Shown: in pieces, positions 1 to 8,820 of the stretch | How positions within the stretch are numbered: the first letter of the stretch is position 1 | Layout of the letters: every line of letters starts with the position of its first letter | NCBI RefSeq assembly: GCF_013778305.1 | Contig: NZ_JACEIC010000004.1 | Coordinates: forward strand, 62,001 to 126,000 | Direction of reading: 5' to 3' | From: Nocardioides agri | GTDB taxonomy: Bacteria; Actinomycetota; Actinomycetes; Propionibacteriales; Nocardioidaceae | DNA: 64,000 nt | Notes under the pieces: generated by a model | Databases searched by the model: none | The model's input: only the letters and a program-made list of their open reading frames with translations | What the model was told of the DNA's origin: nothing | Made by a program: the position numbers and the translations under genes

Positions 1-379
1 CGATCGCGACCTTCTTGGTGCGCTTGATCTTGGCCATCTCGGTGGCGATGAACTTGTCACCGGGACCGATCTTCTCGTTCGCCGGGAAGCACACGGCGAC
101 CACGTCGACCTCGGCCAGCGTGGTCTTCACGAGGTCGTTGAGGCGCTCGCCGAGCAGCGTGCGCGGACGGTGCAGGCCCGGGGTGTCGACCAGGATCAGC
201 TGGGCGTCGTCGCGGTGCACGATCCCGCGGACCACGGTGCGGGTCGTCTGCGGCTTGTCGGAGGTGATCACGACCTTCTGGCCGACGAGCGCGTTGGTCA
301 GCGTCGACTTGCCGGCGTTGGGCCGGCCGACGAACGAGACGAACCCCGACCTGTGGCTCTGCTCTTGCCCTGTGGTCAT
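1..379 (-). CDS. era: GTPase Era, 5' part only (cut by window start)
   Basis: Era is an essential Ras-like GTPase that binds the 3' end of 16S rRNA and helps 30S subunit maturation. The 126 visible residues carry G1 GRPNAGKS (18-25), the switch I threonine pair TTR (45-47) and G3 DTPG (65-68). The window ends just before the G4 NKxD motif, so the rest of the GTPase domain and the RNA-binding KH domain lie outside. The ATG at 379 overlaps the stop of the upstream siderophore-interacting gene as ATGA, which implies translational coupling. It is the last visible gene of the chain that starts at phoH. The identification is firm. Confidence 0.96.
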   Translation of the reverse strand, partial: MTTGQEQSHRSGFVSFVGRPNAGKSTLTNALVGQKVVITSDKPQTTRTVVRGIVHRDDAQLILVDTPGLHRPRTLLGERLNDLVKTTLAEVDVVAVCFPANEKIGPGDKFIATEMAKIKRTKKVAI

Positions 380-1152
380 GACCCGTCCCTCGCCTCGTCG
401 TACTCCGCCCAGATCTGCCCGTCGCTCTTGCCCGCCGCCTTGCCTGCCCGCCAGATCGGGCCGGGGTCGACCGCGCGCGGCTGGCGCTGCGCCACCCCAC
501 GCCAGTAGCCCATCACGTCGTAGGCCGCGGAGGGCAGCTTGCGGTCGCGCATCAGGTGCTTGCGGATCGCGCGCATCTGCGCGGACTCCCCCGCCATCCA
601 GAAGTACCCGTCCCCCGCGGGCCAGTCGATCCCCTCGACGACCTCGGCCAGCCGGCTCTGACCCTCGCCCGGCGGCTTCAGCCAGGTGACGTCGGCGCTC
701 GCGGGCAGGTAGCCGGTGAGCGTGTCGGGCACCTCGGCCCAGATCCGCGTGGGCACGTCGACGGTCTCGGCGATCCGGGCCATGGCGGGCATCGCGGTCA
801 GGTCGCCGACCAGCAGCAGCCACCGCGCGTCCGCGGGCATCGCGAAGGAGCCCTTGGGCTCGGTGATGGTGACGGTCTCGCCGACGACCTCTCGCGCGGC
901 CCACTCCGTCACGAGCCCGACCTCGTGCACGACGACGTCGAGCACGAGCTCCGCGCCGTCCCAGGAGCGCACCGTGTAGTAGCGGCTCTGGAACTGGCCG
1001 GGCACGACCAGACCGACCCACTCGTCCGGGACCCCGGTCGACCTGAACGACGCGAGACCGGGGCCGCCGAGCGTCAGTCGCACCAGGTGGTCCGACAGCT
1101 GCTCACGGCGCAGCACCTCTGCTGCGTGCTGCTGGGCCCTCGTGCTCACCAC
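376..1152 (-). CDS. siderophore-interacting FAD-binding protein (SIP/ViuB family)
   Basis: This 258-residue protein is the usual length for SIP-family flavoproteins, cytoplasmic NAD(P)H-dependent reductases that release iron from ferric siderophores. The FAD-binding beta-barrel signature RYYTVRSW is near residues 57-64, and the family's C-terminal GYWRG segment is present. It starts at GTG 1152 (a second GTG follows at once), 16 nt after the stop of the tmsB-like gene, and overlaps era by 4 nt. No siderophore transport or synthesis genes are nearby. It could therefore instead serve as a flavin reductase or electron donor for the lipid-modifying pair upstream; that second role is inference from position only. 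Confidence 0.88.
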   Translation of the reverse strand: MVSTRAQQHAAEVLRREQLSDHLVRLTLGGPGLASFRSTGVPDEWVGLVVPGQFQSRYYTVRSWDGAELVLDVVVHEVGLVTEWAAREVVGETVTITEPKGSFAMPADARWLLLVGDLTAMPAMARIAETVDVPTRIWAEVPDTLTGYLPASADVTWLKPPGEGQSRLAEVVEGIDWPAGDGYFWMAGESAQMRAIRKHLMRDRKLPSAAYDVMGYWRGVAQRQPRAVDPGPIWRAGKAAGKSDGQIWAEYDEARDGS

Positions 1153-1168
1153 ACGAGGCTATCGGCAC

Positions 1169-2440
1169 TCAGAAGGTGTGGCGGAGGGGGTAGCCGCTGA
1201 CGCCGTTGCCGTCGGTCTTCGTGGCGAGCACGTGGTGCAGCTGGATCTCGTTGCGCTCGAACGCGAGGCGCGAGCCCGCCATGTAGAGGCCCCACACCTT
1301 GGCGGTGCCCTCGTTGGTCTCGGCGACGCAGGCGTCCCAGTGGTCGACGAGGTTCTGGCACCAGCCCGCGAGGGTCTTGGCGTAGTGGACCCGGAAGTTC
1401 TCGTGGTGGTGCACCTCGAGGCCGACGTTCTCGACCGCGGAGACGATCGTCCCCGAGCCGATGAGCTCGCCGTCGGGGAACACGTAGCGATCGATGAACT
1501 GACCTGCGGTTGCCCGCGAGGCGTTGTCCTTGCGGGTGATGCAGTGGTTGAGCAGCCGGCCCTCCGGACGCAGCCGGTCGCGGATCCAGCCGAAGTACGC
1601 CGGGTAGTTCTTGACTCCGATGTGCTCGGTGAGGCCGATCGAGGAGATCGCGTCGAAGCCGGACTCCTCGACGTGGCGGTAGTCCATGAACCGCACCTCG
1701 GCCAGGTGGTCGAGCCCCTCCTCCTTGATCCGCTGCTGCGCCCAGGTCGCCTGCTCGCGCGACAGCGTGACGCCGAGCGCCCGGACGCCGTACTCACGCG
1801 CCGCATGGCGCACCATGCCGCCCCAGCCGCAGCCGAGGTCGAGCAGCCGCCGTCCGGGCTGCAGGTCGAGCTTGCGCGCCACGAGGTCGTACTTGGTCTC
1901 CTGTGCCTCCTCCAGCGTCGCGTCCGCCGACGGGTAGACCGCGCAGGTGTAGGTCATCGACGGACCGAGCACGTGCTCGTAGAAGGTGTTGGAGACGTCG
2001 TAGTGGTGGTGGATCGACTCGGCGTCGCGGTGCTCGGAGTGCCGGAACCCCTCGACCAGCCGGCGCCAGCGCGGCAGCGACTCCTGCGGAGGCGGCGGCG
2101 GGGGCTTGAGCTTGTCGAAGCCGAGGCCGCGCACGATGCTGAGCGCCTCGGCCGGCGTGGGGCGGCGGAACTTGGTGTGGTTCTGCAGCAGCCGCAGCGC
2201 CTCGTAGGGGTCGCCCGGGTGCACGCCGTGCAGCGCGAGGTCGCCCTGCACGTAGGCGCGCGCCATGCCGAGGTCGCCGGGCGCAGTGAGCATGTAGGAG
2301 AGCCCGCGCTCGTTGAGCAGCTCGAGGTGGATCTCGGCGTCCCGCGGACCGGCCTCGCTGCCGTCGTACGCCGTGAAGCGCACCGGCATGCCGTCGCGCA
2401 GGAGCGACCCGAACGCGTCGCCGATCTTCAGAGAGCTCAT
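1169..2440 (-). CDS. tmsB: cyclopropane-fatty-acid-synthase-like SAM methyltransferase, likely 10-methylene fatty acid synthase
   Basis: This 423-residue protein is a class I SAM-dependent methyltransferase of the CFA synthase family, which adds a methyl(ene) carbon across a double bond of membrane phospholipid acyl chains. Visible landmarks are TYTCAVY with the CFA-type cysteine (about 166), SAM motif I LLDLGCGWGG (199-208) and GLTEHIG with the conserved glutamate (about 272). It starts at ATG 2440 behind a GAGGAG ribosome site, overlapping the stop of the upstream FAD enzyme as ATGA. This methyltransferase plus DHCR24-like FAD enzyme pair is the arrangement known for tuberculostearic (10-methylstearic) acid synthesis in Actinobacteria. 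I therefore prefer tmsB over plain cyclopropane synthase. Confidence 0.85.
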   Translation of the reverse strand: MSSLKIGDAFGSLLRDGMPVRFTAYDGSEAGPRDAEIHLELLNERGLSYMLTAPGDLGMARAYVQGDLALHGVHPGDPYEALRLLQNHTKFRRPTPAEALSIVRGLGFDKLKPPPPPPQESLPRWRRLVEGFRHSEHRDAESIHHHYDVSNTFYEHVLGPSMTYTCAVYPSADATLEEAQETKYDLVARKLDLQPGRRLLDLGCGWGGMVRHAAREYGVRALGVTLSREQATWAQQRIKEEGLDHLAEVRFMDYRHVEESGFDAISSIGLTEHIGVKNYPAYFGWIRDRLRPEGRLLNHCITRKDNASRATAGQFIDRYVFPDGELIGSGTIVSAVENVGLEVHHHENFRVHYAKTLAGWCQNLVDHWDACVAETNEGTAKVWGLYMAGSRLAFERNEIQLHHVLATKTDGNGVSGYPLRHTF

Positions 2441-3792
2441 CGTCTCCTCACCGCCTTGTCGTAGAGGGTGGTCAACCGGTCCTGCGGGTCGTAGCGACCC
2501 TTCACGACGGCCAGGTTGGCGCCGTCGTAGAGATCGTCGAAGGTCTCGCGGTCGTAGAACGCCTCGCTGTAGAGCGACTTGTGGCCGTCGAGCGCGTGCA
2601 CCTCGGCCTCGATCGCGCGGTTGCGCGGGGCGTCGACGGCCTCCGGGCCGACGTGGACGGTGCCCCAGAAGCCGACGTTGACGTAGAGCCGGTGCGGTTC
2701 GAGCGGGTAGGACGGCCAGTCGCGCTCGGCCTTGCACGGACACAGCCACACGGGCCGCATGCCGACCTCGTCATCGAACCAGTCCAGGAACTCAGGCAGC
2801 CGCTCGACCGGCACCTCGATGTCCTGGATGACCCGCTCGCGCAGCGGCCGTCCGGCACGCCGGTCCAGCCGGTCGGCGATCGAGAAGCGGCGGTCCAGGC
2901 CGAGCAGCCTCATGTAGACGTCGGATCGCCGCCAGCGCCTCGGCCAGAGCCGCCGCACGGTCGGGTGCTGGGCCCCGAACGCGCCCGAGCACCAGAACCA
3001 GTCGGTGTCCCAGCGCCACAGGTAGTCGTACATCGTCAGCAGGTCGGTCTCGCGCCGCTGGATGGACCGGTAGTAGATCTCCCGCCCGGCGTAGTCGCTC
3101 GTCGGCCCCGGCTCGTCCTGCCAGGTCGCCAGCGTCAGGTAGTACTCCCCCGGCTCGAACGCGACGCCGTCCATCGCGTCGACCCGCACCCCGTCGTACG
3201 ACGCGGACTCGGCGACGTCGGCGATCGACTTGGCGAGCAGGCCGGCGTCGTCGAAGCGCACGTGCCGCAGCGCGACGTGACCGGGCACCGCCTCGAGCCG
3301 GATCTTGAGGCGGGTCGCGTAGCCGAGGGAGCCGTAGGAGTTGGGGAACGCGTCGAAGAGGTCGTCGCCGGGCGCACAGGTGACGACCGTGCCGCCGCCG
3401 GTGAAGACGTCCATCTCCAGCACCGACTCGTGCGGCAGCCCGTTGCGGAAGCTGGTCGACTCGATGCCGAGGCCGGTGACCGCCCCGCCGAGGGTGATCG
3501 TCCGCAGCTGCGGCACGACGTAGGGGATCAGCCCGTGCAGCAGGGTCGCGTCGACGAGGTCCTCGTAGGTGCACATCCCCTGGACGTCGGCGGTGCGGGC
3601 GTCGACGTCGATGGCGATCACGCCGTCGAGGCCGGAGACGTCGAGTCCCGGCGCCCTCGTGGCGTCACGGTGCCGGAAGAGGTTGGAGGTCCTCTTCGCC
3701 AACCGGACCGGGGCGTCCGGCGGGATCGCCGCGTAGGACGTCCGCAACCTCTCCACCGCGCGCTCGTGTGCGGGCCAGCCACGGAGACTCAC
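2437..3792 (-). CDS. tmsA: FAD-binding oxidoreductase, likely 10-methylene fatty acid reductase
   Basis: This 451-residue flavoenzyme has an N-terminal FAD_binding_4 (PCMH) domain; GGAVTGLGIES near residue 110-120 is the typical FAD loop of the DHCR24-like group. In the 10-methyl fatty acid pathway such an enzyme reduces the 10-methylene intermediate made by the CFA-like methyltransferase. I place the start at GTG 3792 (VSLRGW), with GGAGGAG about 13 nt upstream; upstream sequence in frame is antisense to other genes and looks non-coding. The stop overlaps the tmsB start by 4 nt. It sits 25 nt after the cytidine-deaminase-like gene, inside an operon that in other Actinobacteria runs directly to era. 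Substrate assignment is inference from the gene pair. Confidence 0.83.
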   Translation of the reverse strand: MSLRGWPAHERAVERLRTSYAAIPPDAPVRLAKRTSNLFRHRDATRAPGLDVSGLDGVIAIDVDARTADVQGMCTYEDLVDATLLHGLIPYVVPQLRTITLGGAVTGLGIESTSFRNGLPHESVLEMDVFTGGGTVVTCAPGDDLFDAFPNSYGSLGYATRLKIRLEAVPGHVALRHVRFDDAGLLAKSIADVAESASYDGVRVDAMDGVAFEPGEYYLTLATWQDEPGPTSDYAGREIYYRSIQRRETDLLTMYDYLWRWDTDWFWCSGAFGAQHPTVRRLWPRRWRRSDVYMRLLGLDRRFSIADRLDRRAGRPLRERVIQDIEVPVERLPEFLDWFDDEVGMRPVWLCPCKAERDWPSYPLEPHRLYVNVGFWGTVHVGPEAVDAPRNRAIEAEVHALDGHKSLYSEAFYDRETFDDLYDGANLAVVKGRYDPQDRLTTLYDKAVRRR

Positions 3793-3817
3793 GGTCGGAA
3801 ACTTACTCCTCCGGAGC

Positions 3818-4171
3818 TCAGGCGTGGACCGTCTCAGCGATCGAACCCTTGACGTCGCCCCGGTGGACGACGACGCCGGGTCCCGCGAAGTCGCGGACGA
3901 CGGTGAGGTCGTCGGGGAACAGCACGTCGGCGTCGGTGAGGACGACCGCGGCCTCGAGGCCCTGCGATCCGGAGGCCACGGCCATCGCGACGCAGACGCC
4001 GAGCGCCGAGACCTTGAGCGACGGCAGGTCGACGGTGGCGGCGGCGTAGGTGCGGCCGTCGGTGTCGCGCACGGCCGCACCCTCGGCGGCGCGGGTGCGG
4101 GCGCGGGTGGCGCGCGCCAGGGTCACCAGCTTCTTGTCCTCCGGCGACAGGGGGTCGGGCAGCTCACTCAT
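3818..4171 (-). CDS. cytidine deaminase-like protein without visible catalytic residues
   Basis: This 117-residue protein has the length and position of the small cytidine-deaminase-like gene found between the CBS-domain gene and era in Actinobacteria (Rv2365c is the M. tuberculosis counterpart by position). The zinc-binding and catalytic motifs of real cytidine deaminases, C/HAE and PCxxC, are absent. The matching segment reads SALGVCVAMAVASG and there is no PCxxC later. It starts at ATG 4171 and overlaps the CBS gene by 8 nt, so it is clearly co-translated. It is probably a non-enzymatic member of the fold; its role is unknown to me. Confidence 0.8.
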   Translation of the reverse strand: MSELPDPLSPEDKKLVTLARATRARTRAAEGAAVRDTDGRTYAAATVDLPSLKVSALGVCVAMAVASGSQGLEAAVVLTDADVLFPDDLTVVRDFAGPGVVVHRGDVKGSIAETVHA

Positions 4172-5450
4172 CGTCGTCCTCGCCATCGTCGTCGGTCACC
4201 CGCGAGATCAGCACGGTGCCGATCCGGTTGCGGCGGCCGGTGGCCTGCTCGGCCTCGAACCGCAGGCTGTGCGCCTCGACGACCGAGCCCGGGATCGGCA
4301 CCCGGCCCAGGTGCTTCGCCATCAGGCCGCCCACGCTGTCGACGTCCTCCTCCTCGACGTCGAAGCCGAAGAGCTCGTCGAGGTCGTCGATCGGGTAGCG
4401 CGACGAGACCCGCACCAGCCCGTCGTCGAGAGGCTCGACGTCGACCTCGTCGGCGTCGTACTCGTCGGTGATCTCGCCGACGATCTCCTCGAGGATGTCC
4501 TCGATCGTGATCACGCCGGCGGTCCCGCCGTACTCGTCGACGACGACCGCGACGTGCTGGCGCATCGCCTGCATCTCCGAGAGCAGCGCGTCGACCGGCT
4601 TGGAGTCCGGGACGAAGTGGGCCGGCCGCATCAGCTCGTCGATGCGCTGGGTCAGCTCCGCCTCGGGGGCGTCGAAGTCGCGGCGCACGACGTCCTTGAG
4701 GTAGGCGAAGCCGACGATGTCGTCGAGGTTCTCGCCGACGACCGGCAGCCGGGAGAAGCCGCTGCGCAGGAAGAGCGAGCGGGTCTGCCGCAGGTTCTTG
4801 TGCCGCTCGACGTAGACGACGTCGGTGCGGGGCACCATCACCTCGCGGGCCGTCGTGTCGCCGAGCTCGAGCACGTCGTGGATCATCTTGCGCTCGCCGG
4901 ACTCGATGAGCGACGAGGCCTCCGCGAGGTCGACCAGCTCGCGCAGCTCGGTCTCCGTCGAGAACGGGCCCTCGCGGAAGCCCTTGCCCGGCGTCAGCGC
5001 GTTGCCGACCAGGATCAGCAGCCGCGGCAGCGGGCCGAGGACCGCGGTCACCCGCGCGAGCGGGCCGGCGGAGAGCAGCGCCACCCGCTCGGCGTGCTGC
5101 CGGCCGACCGTGCGCGGCGCGACGCCGATCGCGACGAACGAGACCACGAGCATCACGGCGATCGTGGTGATCACCGCGGGCCACCAGGCGCCGTCGTAGG
5201 CCTCGTCGACGGTCATCGCGACGAGCACGATCGCGGCGACCTCGCACAGCAGCCGCAGGAACAGCACCGTGTTGAGGTAGCGCGGGGGGTCCGAGAGGAG
5301 CGCGACGAGGCGACGTGCGCCCGGCCGGCCCTCGGCGAGCAGCTCGTCGGCGCGGGCGCGAGAGAACGACGACAGGGCGGCGTCGGCGGCGGAGAGGAGA
5401 CCGGCGAGGACGACGAGGACCGCTGCGAGCACCAGCGGCCAGAGGCTCAC
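4164..5450 (-). CDS. CNNM/CorC-HlyC family membrane protein with CBS pair
   Basis: This 428-residue membrane protein has an N-terminal DUF21 (CNNM) transmembrane domain (about 1-180, several hydrophobic helices beginning WPLVLAAVLVVLAGLLSAAD), a CBS-domain pair (about 200-325) and a C-terminal CorC_HlyC domain (about 340-420). The family is linked to magnesium and cobalt efflux or homeostasis; older annotations call it hemolysin. It starts at GTG 5450, overlapping the ybeY stop as GTGA. The acidic tail DDDGEDDDE is read in the region shared with the next gene. It corresponds to Rv2366c by gene order. The transported ion cannot be told from sequence. Confidence 0.93.
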   Translation of the reverse strand: MSLWPLVLAAVLVVLAGLLSAADAALSSFSRARADELLAEGRPGARRLVALLSDPPRYLNTVLFLRLLCEVAAIVLVAMTVDEAYDGAWWPAVITTIAVMLVVSFVAIGVAPRTVGRQHAERVALLSAGPLARVTAVLGPLPRLLILVGNALTPGKGFREGPFSTETELRELVDLAEASSLIESGERKMIHDVLELGDTTAREVMVPRTDVVYVERHKNLRQTRSLFLRSGFSRLPVVGENLDDIVGFAYLKDVVRRDFDAPEAELTQRIDELMRPAHFVPDSKPVDALLSEMQAMRQHVAVVVDEYGGTAGVITIEDILEEIVGEITDEYDADEVDVEPLDDGLVRVSSRYPIDDLDELFGFDVEEEDVDSVGGLMAKHLGRVPIPGSVVEAHSLRFEAEQATGRRNRIGTVLISRVTDDDGEDDDE

Positions 5451-5904
5451 TGCGTCTGTCCCGAGGCCCGCCAGGCCGCCAGCAGCCGGTCCTGGAGACC
5501 GAACATCTCCTTGTGCTCCTCGGGCTCCGCGTGGTCGTAGCCCAGCAGGTGCAGGATGCCGTGGACGGTGAGCAGCTCGATCTCGGCCTCGGTGCCGTGG
5601 CCGGCCGTCTCGCCCTGGCGGATCGCGACCGCCGGGCAGAGCACCAGGTCACCGAGCACGCCCTCCTCGGGGTCCTCGTCGACGAGCCCCGGCCGCAGCT
5701 CGTCCATCGGGAAGGCGAGGACGTCGGTCGGCCCCTCCTTCTCCATCCACTGCTCGTTGAGCTGGGCGATCGTCGGCTCGTCGACGGCCTTGATGCAGAG
5801 CTCGGCCATCGGGTGCACGCGCATGTCGTCCATGACGAAGCGGCTCAGCGCGGCCAGCCGCTTCACGTCGAGGTCGTAGCCGGACTCGTTGAGGATCTCG
5901 ATGG

Positions 5905-5908
<4 letters not shown>
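5447..5908 (-). CDS. ybeY: endoribonuclease YbeY
   Basis: YbeY is a single-strand-specific metallo-endoribonuclease involved in 16S rRNA 3' end maturation and ribosome quality control. The 153-residue protein carries the zinc motif HGILHLLGYDH at 116-126, with all three histidines in place. It overlaps phoH upstream and the CBS gene downstream by 4 nt each. The phoH-ybeY-...-era grouping puts three RNA/ribosome maturation factors in one operon, consistent with a shared role in 16S rRNA processing. Confidence 0.96.
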
Positions 5909-6900
<992 letters not shown>

Positions 6901-6951
6901 GTCGGCTCCATGCTACGGGAGCGGCACAGCCCAGCCCACCGAGTTGCGGCG

Positions 6952-6957
6952 TACCGT
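6952..6957 (+). promoter_or_regulatory. -10 element of a leaderless promoter
   Basis: TACCGT (TANNNT type) lies 6 nt before the ATG at 6964. That spacing puts the transcription start on or next to the start codon, and there is no ribosome-binding site. This fixes the start of the small membrane protein. Confidence 0.6.
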
Positions 6958-6963
6958 GGTCGC

Positions 6964-7203
6964 ATGCGGGAGGACGAGGACGACGACCTCGACGCGCCGC
7001 CGATCTGGTTCGCGGGCCAGCACCTGCCACCGGACGCGCGCCGGATGGGGCTGAGCCACCACGTGGGCGAGGGCGCGATCCTCGACTTCGCCGGCCGGCT
7101 GGACTCGGCCAAGCCGGTCCACCGGATCACCGCCTGGGTGCTGCTGCTGGTCTTCGGGCTGCCGGTCGTGCTCTCCGTGCTGCGGCTCGTCGCGGCGCTC
7201 TAG
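6964..7203 (+). CDS. small single-pass membrane protein, function unknown
   Basis: This 79-residue protein has an acidic N-terminus (MREDEDDDLD), a polar middle and one C-terminal hydrophobic helix (about 57-76, WVLLLVFGLPVVLSVLRLV). I do not recognise the family. The ATG at 6964 is chosen because a leaderless -10 precedes it at the right distance. It is divergent from phoH, and its stop overlaps the stop of the copper-monooxygenase-like gene on the other strand by 4 nt. Confidence 0.68.
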   Translation: MREDEDDDLDAPPIWFAGQHLPPDARRMGLSHHVGEGAILDFAGRLDSAKPVHRITAWVLLLVFGLPVVLSVLRLVAAL

Positions 7204-8411
7204 CTCTCCTCGTCCCAGGCGACGGTGAGCGTGCCGAGGCACATCTCGTCGGTGCTCCCCTCGGCCCAGATGACGTAGCGGTCGTCGCGCTGGCTCTCGA
7301 ACGCCGGCAGGCGGTCGCGCAGCCACTGCTGGTGGGTGCAGCTCACCTGGACGTGGTCGCCCGCGTCGAGGTGCAGCGGCTCGCGGAGCGGCTGGGACCC
7401 CTGGTTGTCGAAGTCCCAGATCGGGATGTCGAGCACGGTCTTCTCGCGCGGTGTCCCCGGGTTGGTGACGATCTTGATCTTCCTGCCGAGCAGGTGCATG
7501 TGCCCGGCGACGCCGAGGATCGTCATCCCGCGCCACAGCTCACGGGTGCACGACGTCGTCTGCGTCGCCTTCGGCACCGTATTGCAGAGGATGTGCAGGG
7601 CGTTGTGGGTGAACTGGTCCGGACCGAAACGGGCTCGGACGTCGGCCTCGGCTGCCGGGCGGCTGCACAGCGGGCTGTCGTCGTGGTCGGGCCGGCACGG
7701 GAGCTCGACCGGAGCCGGCAGCAGGTAGGTGTGCAGCGGGGTCAGGCCCGTGCGGCCCGGCATCCAGCGCAGCTGGGCGCTGGACACGTCGGGTGCCGCG
7801 CCCTTGAGCAGGTTGTAGTGCACCTGCATGACGATCCGCGAGCCCGCCTGAAGACGAGTGCCGTAGCCGTCGCGCACCTTGGTCTCGTCGCCACCGGGCG
7901 CCCAGGCAGCCAGCCAGTTGGCGTCGTCGACGTTGGAGAACTCGCCGTCGAGGCCGGTGCCGCCGAAGCAGGTCCACCCCGGGTCCGCGCTGGCGGCGTC
8001 CTTGCGCTCCGCCTCCGCGACCTGGTCCGGCGAGACCCGGAAGAGGATCACGTGGTGCACGACCTGGGGGTTGCCGGGCAGCACGTGGCTGCCGGTGAGC
8101 CAGACGTCGTTCTTCAGGTGCGGGTCGAGCAGGAAGCAGCGGTAGTCGTCGGTGCCCTCCCCGGTGGGCGCGGAGGGCGTGTACTCCTGCTCCATCGTCA
8201 GCTTCATCCGGTGCTCGCCGGCGCGCAGCGGCAGCTTCTTGCCCGGCGGGAGGGCGGCGAGCTGGGCGGCCTCGACCTCGGGCGGGTCCGGCGGGGCCAG
8301 GACCTCGGCGGGTGAGCCGGTGCGCCGGTCCTGTCCCTCCTGCACGCAGCCGGTCAGGCTCAGCGCGGTGAGCAGCGCGAGCGGTACGGCGAGGGCGGCG
8401 AGTCGTCTCAT
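7200..8411 (-). CDS. copper type II ascorbate-dependent monooxygenase-like lipoprotein
   Basis: This 403-residue secreted lipoprotein has an N-terminal signal with lipobox LSLTGC (lipid cysteine about 22). The rest resembles peptidylglycine/dopamine hydroxylase-type copper enzymes. VVHHVILF (HH 119-120) and MQVHYN (H198) fit the CuH site, and GHMHLLG (HMH 304-306) fits the CuM site. Family members hydroxylate C-H bonds with oxygen and a reductant; the bacterial substrates are unknown. Its ATG at 8411 overlaps the stop of the HIT gene as ATGA. Anchoring on the outer face of the membrane and copper loading are inferred from the signal and the histidine motifs. Confidence 0.82.
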   Translation of the reverse strand: MRRLAALAVPLALLTALSLTGCVQEGQDRRTGSPAEVLAPPDPPEVEAAQLAALPPGKKLPLRAGEHRMKLTMEQEYTPSAPTGEGTDDYRCFLLDPHLKNDVWLTGSHVLPGNPQVVHHVILFRVSPDQVAEAERKDAASADPGWTCFGGTGLDGEFSNVDDANWLAAWAPGGDETKVRDGYGTRLQAGSRIVMQVHYNLLKGAAPDVSSAQLRWMPGRTGLTPLHTYLLPAPVELPCRPDHDDSPLCSRPAAEADVRARFGPDQFTHNALHILCNTVPKATQTTSCTRELWRGMTILGVAGHMHLLGRKIKIVTNPGTPREKTVLDIPIWDFDNQGSQPLREPLHLDAGDHVQVSCTHQQWLRDRLPAFESQRDDRYVIWAEGSTDEMCLGTLTVAWDEES

Positions 8412-8746
8412 CCGGGTGGCCAGGTCAGCGAGCGTCCACCGAGGACGTGGAGGTGCGTGTGGAAGACGGTCTGACCGGCGTCCGCGCCCGTGTTGAACAC
8501 GAGGCGGTAGTCGGTGTGCCCCTCGGCCGCGACGATCGCCGCGGCCGCCGTGACCAGCTCGGCCGAGGTGGCGGGGTCGGCGGCAGCCAGGGAGGCGGCG
8601 TCGCGGTGGTGCTCGCGCGGGACGACCAGGACGTGCGTCGGCGCCTGCGGCGCGAGGTCGCGGAACGCGACGACGCGGTCGCTCGAGTGCACGACCTCCG
8701 CGGAGATCTCGCCCGCGACGATCCTGCAGAACAGGCAGTCGTCCAC
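8408..8746 (-). CDS. HIT family nucleotide hydrolase (HINT-like)
   Basis: This 112-residue protein has the HINT/protein-kinase-C-interactor layout: N-terminal CLFCRIVAGEI and the histidine triad HTHLH (96-100). Such proteins hydrolyse nucleoside phosphoramidates or adenylylated molecules in the cytoplasm. It starts at GTG 8746 with a strong AAGGAGG site about 5 nt upstream. It is the first gene of a two-gene unit with the copper-monooxygenase-like lipoprotein (4-nt overlap). In many Actinobacteria this HIT gene sits near phoH and ybeY, as here. Confidence 0.93.
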   Translation of the reverse strand: MDDCLFCRIVAGEISAEVVHSSDRVVAFRDLAPQAPTHVLVVPREHHRDAASLAAADPATSAELVTAAAAIVAAEGHTDYRLVFNTGADAGQTVFHTHLHVLGGRSLTWPPG

Positions 8747-8807
8747 CAGACCTCCTTCGACGCCGTTGCCCTGAGGGTAAACCGATCGGCAGCCCGAAGC
8801 GTCCCAT

Positions 8808-8813
8808 TAGCGT
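8808..8813 (+). promoter_or_regulatory. -10 element, leaderless promoter of the ECF sigma gene
   Basis: TAGCGT is followed by 7 nt and then GTG 8821. This spacing is the reason for choosing 8821 rather than the in-frame GTG at 8812 as the sigma factor start. Confidence 0.55.
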
Positions 8814-8820
8814 GACGACC

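Noticed and set aside
3818..4171. A working cytidine deaminase
   Set aside because: The zinc-binding and catalytic motifs are absent.
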